DNA from: a virus
IMG/VR virus record: IMGVR_UViG_3300032236_001771
Span: 100,077-135,187 of that record
Length of the DNA stretch: 35,111 nucleotides
Direction: 5' to 3' (one strand)
In this document: in pieces, positions 30,808-35,111 of the stretch
Numbering within the stretch: the stretch's first letter is position 1
Layout: each line of letters opens with the position of its first letter
Program-made: the position numbers and the translations under genes
The notes under the pieces: generated by a model
Seen by the model: the letters and a program-made list of their open reading frames with translations, nothing else
The model's database searches: none
Told to the model about the DNA's origin: nothing

Positions 30808-31146
30808 ATGGCTGTATCAGTCAGTAATTTAGTAATAAATCAAGGTTCAGATTTTACAACGAGTATCATTTTAAATGATGCTTCAGGAAATCCATTGGAT
30901 TTAACTACTTTTACTGGGATTAGTCAACTTAGAAAACATTATGGTAGCAATACTTATACAAATTTTAATGTAACTTTTGCTACTCCAAAAACTGGTGGGA
31001 CTATTACTTTAACATTAACTCACGTTCAAACTAAAAATTTAGCTTCTGGTCGTTATGTTTATGATGTAGTTCTTATTGATGCTGGTGGAAATAGAACTAG
31101 GGTATTAGAAGGAATAGCAACTGTAGTTGATGGAGTTACATTCTAA
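30808..31146 (+). CDS. Small beta-rich virion protein
   Basis: A 112-residue protein with alternating polar/hydrophobic strands (VSNLVINQGSDFTTSIILND, then GGTITLTLTHVQTKNLASGR, YVYDVVLIDAGG). It looks like a small beta-sandwich, as found in phage baseplate and fibre-linking proteins. No specific family is recognised. It has no signal peptide or membrane segment. Its stop overlaps the next start (TAATG). Confidence 0.7.
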   Translation: MAVSVSNLVINQGSDFTTSIILNDASGNPLDLTTFTGISQLRKHYGSNTYTNFNVTFATPKTGGTITLTLTHVQTKNLASGRYVYDVVLIDAGGNRTRVLEGIATVVDGVTF

Positions 31147-31391
31147 TGGCAGATATTAAAGCAAGGGTTGTACCTACCCCACCAATTCAAACAAGATTTG
31201 GAGATCAAACACAACCACAAGTATTTCAATCTATTGTTACAAATCCAAGTGGTACAGTATATCTTACAAATTTAGCTGATGTTGATTCTACAGGATTAAA
31301 GGATGGGTCTGTTCCAATTTATGATTCGGCTTCACATAAATTTAAATTAGATCAAACTCGTAATGACATTACGGACGGTGGAAATTTTTAA
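31146..31391 (+). CDS. Small structural protein with C-terminal DGGNF
   Basis: An 81-residue protein beginning in the previous stop codon. It contains a short linker-like N terminus rich in Pro/Thr (MADIKARVVPTPPIQTRFGD), a central strand pair (GTVYLTNLADVDSTGLKDGS, VPIYDSASHKFKL) and a C terminus DITDGGNF. The neighbouring 774-residue fibre ends in a similar DGGTF. Such short proteins may connect fibres to the virion; the role is unproven. Confidence 0.68.
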   Translation: MADIKARVVPTPPIQTRFGDQTQPQVFQSIVTNPSGTVYLTNLADVDSTGLKDGSVPIYDSASHKFKLDQTRNDITDGGNF

Positions 31392-31392
31392 G

Positions 31393-31400
31393 AATAAATA
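31393..31400 (+). promoter_or_regulatory. Late-type promoter box (AATAAATA)
   Basis: AATAAATA directly after the preceding stop and 28 bases before the ATG of the 774-residue fibre gene. Confidence 0.6.
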
Positions 31401-31428
31401 TTAATAAAAGAAACGCCAGGAACCATAA

Positions 31429-33753
31429 ATGTCATCCATTATTAGAATTAGAAGAAGAACTAGTCCAGGTTCTGCTGGTGCTCCAAGTTCTCTTTACCAA
31501 GCAGAAATAGCCTTTAATGAAGTTGATAAAGTACTTTATTATGGATATGGTAATGGTGGAGGAAGTCCTGCTACAGCAGCGAGTATTATTGCAATTGGTG
31601 GGGAAGGACAATATGTTACCTTAGGTACTAATCAAACAATTACTGGTAATAAAACATTTAGTGGAACTCTTACTGGTACATTAACTGGCACTGCTACTAG
31701 TGTTTCTAATTCATTAACAATTGGTGGTGGATTATCACAGAATGGAGCCACATTTAATGGTTCTTCTGCCCAAACTGTTTCGTTACCATTTATTGGTACA
31801 TCAGGAACTTATGGTTCATCAACTGCTATTCCTATTATCACCACTGATAATTATGGTAGAGTATCTGGAGTAACAACAAGTGCATTACAAAATTTAACAA
31901 TTGGTGCTGGTTTATCTCAAAATGGTAGCACTTATAATACATCAAGTTCTCAAACAATTTCTCTTCCTGTAGTATTATCAAATCCAGGAAGTTTTGGTTC
32001 TTCAACAGCAATTCCTGTAATTTCTGTTGATGGTTTTGGTAGAATTACTTCTGCTTCTACTACAAGTATTAGCACAACAATTAATTTAACTGGTAACTCT
32101 GGTACTGGTTCTGTTGCTGGTGGTGGTACTCTTGCTGTTGCTGGTGGTACTGGGATTATCAGTAGCATTGCTGGTGCTGGTATTACTGTAGCAATTGATA
32201 CTAATGTTGTTGCTACATTAACTGGAGCACAGGTATTAACAAATAAGCAAATTGATACTGGTGCTGGTAATACTGTTAAGTTTGGTGGTGTTCAAGTAAT
32301 TGGTGTTACTGGTTCTGGTACTAGCGTTGTATTAGCAACTTCACCATCATTAATTACACCAAATATTGGTGCTGCTACTGCTACTAGTGTTACTGCATCT
32401 TCTGGTAACTTAGTTCTTGCTGCTGCTTCTGGTAATAATAATGTTAATATAACACCAACTGGTAGTGGTGTTGTTGATGTTGGTGGATTTATTATTAGAA
32501 ATGTTCAAACACCTATTCTTTCTAGTGATGCAGTAAACAAATCATATGCTGATGCAATTGCATCTTCACTTAACGTTCATGATAGTGTTGCTGCTGCTAC
32601 TTGGTCACCAGTAAGTTATACTTATGTTGGTGGTGGTACTTCACAAACAATTACTACAATTTCATCTAACCTTGTTACCTTTAGTGCTAACCATGGTCTT
32701 AATACTAATGATCAGGTAAGGTCAAATAATACTGCAAATGGTTTTACTACTGGTACAACGTATTATGTTTTAACAGTTCCTGGTCTTAATCAAGTAACTC
32801 TTTCTACAACTCCTGGTGGAGCAACAAAAACTTTAACTGATGGAACTGGATTATCAATTAGTACTACAACAAATCAAGGTGTTGGTGCTCAATTAACTGG
32901 TACTGGGCAAACAGTTGACCAATATAATGTTCAAGTTAATGATAGAATTTTAGTTTTAAACCATACAAACAATGCTTATAATGGTGTTTATGTTGTAACA
33001 ACTGTTGGTACTGGTTCTAATGGTGTATGGACAAGAGCAACTGATTATGATAACTCACCAACGGGAGAAATCCTTCCTGGTGATTTTATTTTTGTTGGTA
33101 GTGGTACAACATATGCTAAGAGTGGTTGGGCTCAAACTACTGCTGGTCCAATTATTGTTGGTACAAGTTTAATTCAGTTTACCCAATTTAGTGGTGCTGG
33201 TACTTATACTGCTGGTACTGGTATCAGTATTGTTGGTAACAACATTGCATTATCTAATACTACGTTAACGGTAACTGCTGGTACAGGATTAACTGGTGGT
33301 GGTGCAGTTGCTTTAGGGCAAGCAATTACAGTAAATAATGCTGGTGTTTTAACTGTTGCTGGTACATCAAACCAAGTATTGGTTAATGGTACAACTGGTA
33401 CTGGTACATCTGGTGCTATTACTTTAGGATTACCACAAGCAATTGCTACTGGTTCTGGTGTTACTTTTGGTGCATTACTTGTAACTGGAAATATTTTATC
33501 CAGTGGTACTGGTACAAGTTTAGGTACAATTGTTAATACAGTTTGGAATGGTAGTACAGTTACAGTTCCTTATGGTGGTACTGGAGTTACTACCTTTACA
33601 ACAAAAGGTGTTTTATATGGTAATGCTGGTTCAGCAATTCAAGTTACTGCAACTGCTGGTACAGGAGATAGCAATACATCAAACCAAATTTTAACTGTTG
33701 ATGGAAATGGAGTTCCTGTTTGGTCTTCTTACATTGATGGGGGAACTTTTTAA
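31429..33753 (+). CDS. Tail fibre-like protein with internal repeats (774 aa)
   Basis: A Gly/Thr/Ser-rich fibre. The N terminus (SIIRIRRRTSPGSAGAPSSL, then AEIAFNEVDKVLYYG) is typical of phage fibre base domains. A pair of imperfect repeats of about 60 residues lies at about 98-157 and 158-217; each starts LTIGxGLSQNG, passes TVSLP/TISLP and GSSTAIP, and ends with a GR(V/I)xS motif. Further modules at about 505-575 (NDRILVLNHTNNAYNGVYVV, AGPIIVGTSLIQF) match widespread fibre repeats. The C terminus is SYIDGGTF. AGGA lies before the ATG. It probably builds part of the fibre or adhesin array; no enzyme motif is visible. Confidence 0.8.
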   Translation: MSSIIRIRRRTSPGSAGAPSSLYQAEIAFNEVDKVLYYGYGNGGGSPATAASIIAIGGEGQYVTLGTNQTITGNKTFSGTLTGTLTGTATSVSNSLTIGGGLSQNGATFNGSSAQTVSLPFIGTSGTYGSSTAIPIITTDNYGRVSGVTTSALQNLTIGAGLSQNGSTYNTSSSQTISLPVVLSNPGSFGSSTAIPVISVDGFGRITSASTTSISTTINLTGNSGTGSVAGGGTLAVAGGTGIISSIAGAGITVAIDTNVVATLTGAQVLTNKQIDTGAGNTVKFGGVQVIGVTGSGTSVVLATSPSLITPNIGAATATSVTASSGNLVLAAASGNNNVNITPTGSGVVDVGGFIIRNVQTPILSSDAVNKSYADAIASSLNVHDSVAAATWSPVSYTYVGGGTSQTITTISSNLVTFSANHGLNTNDQVRSNNTANGFTTGTTYYVLTVPGLNQVTLSTTPGGATKTLTDGTGLSISTTTNQGVGAQLTGTGQTVDQYNVQVNDRILVLNHTNNAYNGVYVVTTVGTGSNGVWTRATDYDNSPTGEILPGDFIFVGSGTTYAKSGWAQTTAGPIIVGTSLIQFTQFSGAGTYTAGTGISIVGNNIALSNTTLTVTAGTGLTGGGAVALGQAITVNNAGVLTVAGTSNQVLVNGTTGTGTSGAITLGLPQAIATGSGVTFGALLVTGNILSSGTGTSLGTIVNTVWNGSTVTVPYGGTGVTTFTTKGVLYGNAGSAIQVTATAGTGDSNTSNQILTVDGNGVPVWSSYIDGGTF

Positions 33754-33759
33754 TAAATA
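33752..33759 (+). promoter_or_regulatory. Late-type promoter box overlapping a stop codon
   Basis: AATAAATA starts inside the TAA of the 774-residue gene (33751-33753); it lies 62 bases before the ATG at 33822. Confidence 0.55.
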
Positions 33760-33772
33760 ACTAAAAATCAAG

Positions 33773-33786
33773 GGAGTATATACTCC
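33773..33786 (+). other. Perfect 14-base palindrome in a 5' leader
   Basis: GGAGTATATACTCC, followed by TATTT. If transcription starts at about 33765 from the box at 33752, this hairpin is near the 5' end of the fibre mRNA. It could stabilise the RNA, act as a weak terminator for upstream RNA, or bind a protein. Confidence 0.5.
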
Positions 33787-33821
33787 TATTTAATGCTAGA
33801 TAGCGGAGATTATGAGTCCAT

Positions 33822-34457
33822 ATGGCAACACCAATTTATTTAAGAAGTAGTGCAGTTGCATCTAAAGTTCCAACCACAACAACTCTTGCATTAAGAGAGT
33901 TAGGAGCTAATACAACTGATGGAAAATTATATTTAAGACAAGGTACTGGATTAGTATCTGATATTATTATACCAGTAAATATTTGGAATGCATCTACTGG
34001 TGGTACTACTGCATATAATACTTATTTTACTGCTGGTAATGTTGGTATTGGTAAGACCAATCCAACATATAATCTTGATGTATCAGGAACAGCAGCATTT
34101 ACATCAATTTCTGTTGGTAGTACAATTAGTTTTGGAACAGTATTTGATACAATTGGTTATACTGCAACCACAACATCAACAAGTCAAGCAACTGTTGTTA
34201 GTTTAAGTTCTACAATTTATCGTGCTGCAGAATATACTATTCAAACAACAAGAGGAACAAATTATAAAATTAGTAAAGTTGTATTAATTCATGATGGTAC
34301 AACACCAACAATTAGCGAACAAGATATTATTTCTATTGGTGTTGACCCAGCATCTTATGATGCATCAATTAGTGGAGGTAACATATTATTATTAGCAACC
34401 CCAACTAGTGCTACAAGTACTAAGTTTCAGATCGCAGTAAATGCATTTAAAATCTAA
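33822..34457 (+). CDS. Short fibre-like protein with LIHDGTT C-terminal module
   Basis: A 211-residue protein. The N-terminal part (IYLRSSAVASKVPTTTTLAL, RELGANTTDGKLYLRQGTG) resembles a fibre base. Then follows a NVGIGKTNPTYNLDVSGTAA motif, also used by the 1492-residue fibre and the last gene. The final 100 residues (YRAAEYTIQTTRG, VVLIHDGTT, IISIGVDPASYDASISGG, LLLATPTSA) align in order with the C terminus of the large fibre. This layout of a short base plus a shared tip suggests an alternative or accessory tip carrier. The ATG has only a weak ribosome-binding site nearby. Confidence 0.78.
   Translation: MATPIYLRSSAVASKVPTTTTLALRELGANTTDGKLYLRQGTGLVSDIIIPVNIWNASTGGTTAYNTYFTAGNVGIGKTNPTYNLDVSGTAAFTSISVGSTISFGTVFDTIGYTATTTSTSQATVVSLSSTIYRAAEYTIQTTRGTNYKISKVVLIHDGTTPTISEQDIISIGVDPASYDASISGGNILLLATPTSATSTKFQIAVNAFKI
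34165..34457 (+). repeat. Copy 2 of the C-terminal LIHDGTT module
   Basis: Paralogous to 30193-30495; shared order of motifs TSQ, YRxAxY, LIHDGTT, II-x-x-G, (F/Y)D(S/A), GG, LL-x-TPT. The spacing is nearly identical with few gaps. Confidence 0.8.
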
Positions 34458-34463
34458 TAAATA
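34456..34463 (+). promoter_or_regulatory. Late-type promoter box overlapping a stop codon
   Basis: AATAAATA begins inside the TAA stop (34455-34457) and ends 34 bases before the ATG at 34498. Confidence 0.6.
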
Positions 34464-34497
34464 CTAAGGACACACTCTAAGGGGATAGTGAACCTTA

Positions 34498-35111
34498 ATG
34501 GCTAATAACGTAAATTTTCAGGTTAAAAACGGTCTTACTGTAGGTACTGGTGGAAGTATTTTAATTTCTACTGGTAATAGCGTTGGTATCGGAACTACAA
34601 CACCAAATACAGCATTACAAGTATCTGGAACTATTACTGGTACTACGTTTAGTGGTTCTGCATCTGGATTGACAAGCGTTCCTGCAGGACAACTTACAGG
34701 TACAATTCCATCAGGAGTATTAGGAAATTCTTCAGTTTATATTGGTTCTACTTCTGTTGCTTTAAATAGAACAACTGGATATTTACAATTAAGTTCTGTT
34801 GATATTGTCGGTACAGCAACAACATCAACAAATCAATCTGGTGGTTTTGTTAATGCTAGCACTGGTAGTTTTAGTGGACAGATAACAGCAGCAACTGGAT
34901 CTGCTTCTGCTCCATCTTATAGTTTTACAGGAGATACTGGAACTGGAATTTATCGTCCTAGTGCTAATAATGTTGCTATTAGTACTAATAGTCAATCAAG
35001 ATTAACTGTTGATTCTAGTGGTAATATTTCAATAACATCTGCTGGTTCAGCAACAGCACCAAGTATTCAAATTGGTTCTGGTACGACTTATAATCCAGGC
35101 ATCTACTCCCC
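34498..35111 (+). CDS. Fibre-like protein, 3' end outside the window
   Basis: The frame is open from the ATG at 34498 to the window edge; about 204 residues are visible. An AAGGGGA ribosome-binding site lies about 12 bases before the ATG. The N terminus (MANNVNFQVKNGLTVGTGGS, then SVGIGTTTPNTALQVSGTIT) is the common fibre start with the NVGIG-type repeat. Later segments (SYSFTGDTGTGIYRPSANNV, SRLTVDSSGNISI) are typical of fibre shafts that often end in an S74-type chaperone or a receptor-binding tip; neither is within the window. Confidence 0.8.
   Translation, partial: MANNVNFQVKNGLTVGTGGSILISTGNSVGIGTTTPNTALQVSGTITGTTFSGSASGLTSVPAGQLTGTIPSGVLGNSSVYIGSTSVALNRTTGYLQLSSVDIVGTATTSTNQSGGFVNASTGSFSGQITAATGSASAPSYSFTGDTGTGIYRPSANNVAISTNSQSRLTVDSSGNISITSAGSATAPSIQIGSGTTYNPGIYS

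Noticed and set aside
31600-33600. Short GGTACTGG-type repeats as a CRISPR or regulatory array
   Set aside because: They are irregular codon repeats of Gly-Thr in a fibre gene, without constant repeat length or unique spacers.

Overview
The window is a stretch of a T4-like cyanophage (cyanomyovirus). The DNA is AT-rich (about one third G+C by eye), which fits a phage of Prochlorococcus or low-GC marine Synechococcus. The T4-type replication and late-transcription genes, the cyanophage-typical thyX, phoH and speD, the baseplate/tail genes and the large glycine/threonine/serine-rich fibre genes all point the same way. Host and species cannot be fixed from this sequence.

Region 1 (1-6721, + strand) holds replication and nucleotide metabolism. 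A 5'-truncated gene and two small proteins come first. Then follow RNase H (5' nuclease), a DUF6433-like protein, a small ORF, thyX, an FmdB-like small protein, phoH and a PD-(D/E)XK exonuclease. The block ends with the late-transcription coactivator gp33, helicase loader gp59 and the ssDNA-binding protein gp32. gp32 has a perfect sigma-70 promoter lying inside the end of gene 59, and a strong terminator closes the block.

Region 2 (6720-9657, - strand) is an inverted virion block: gp53 (baseplate wedge), gp48-like tail-tube cap, a gp2-like protein and gp4 (head completion). A 38-base intergenic strip with CTAAATA boxes on both strands separates it from region 3.

Region 3 (9696-21665, + strand) builds the tail tube initiator, hub and puncturing device. 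It holds a gp19/gp54-family protein and gp26 with a probable -1 frameshift extension (G/GT-type tape-measure chaperone). A tape-measure-like protein carrying both a tail-lysozyme and an M23 peptidase domain comes next, followed by a second hub/tape-measure-like protein and gp27. gp5 appears split into an OB-fold protein and a beta-helix protein, and a PAAR tip follows. speD and a small ORF close the region.

Region 4 (21666-22006) is a non-coding island. It holds a 5' tRNA fragment, a consensus promoter, an unusual tRNA-Thr(UGU), a second promoter with a candidate small RNA ending in a terminator, and a late promoter.

Region 5 (22007-35111, + strand) is the fibre/adhesin cluster: a pectate-lyase-like collar protein, a 1492-residue fibre, a gp57A-like coiled-coil protein, small structural proteins and three further fibre-like genes, the last cut by the window edge. 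The fibre genes share duplicated modules. Most late transcription units are preceded by an [A/C]TAAATA box about 30-70 bases before the start codon, matching the T4 late promoter used with gp33, gp55 and gp45. One of these boxes sits in the loop of a transcription terminator.
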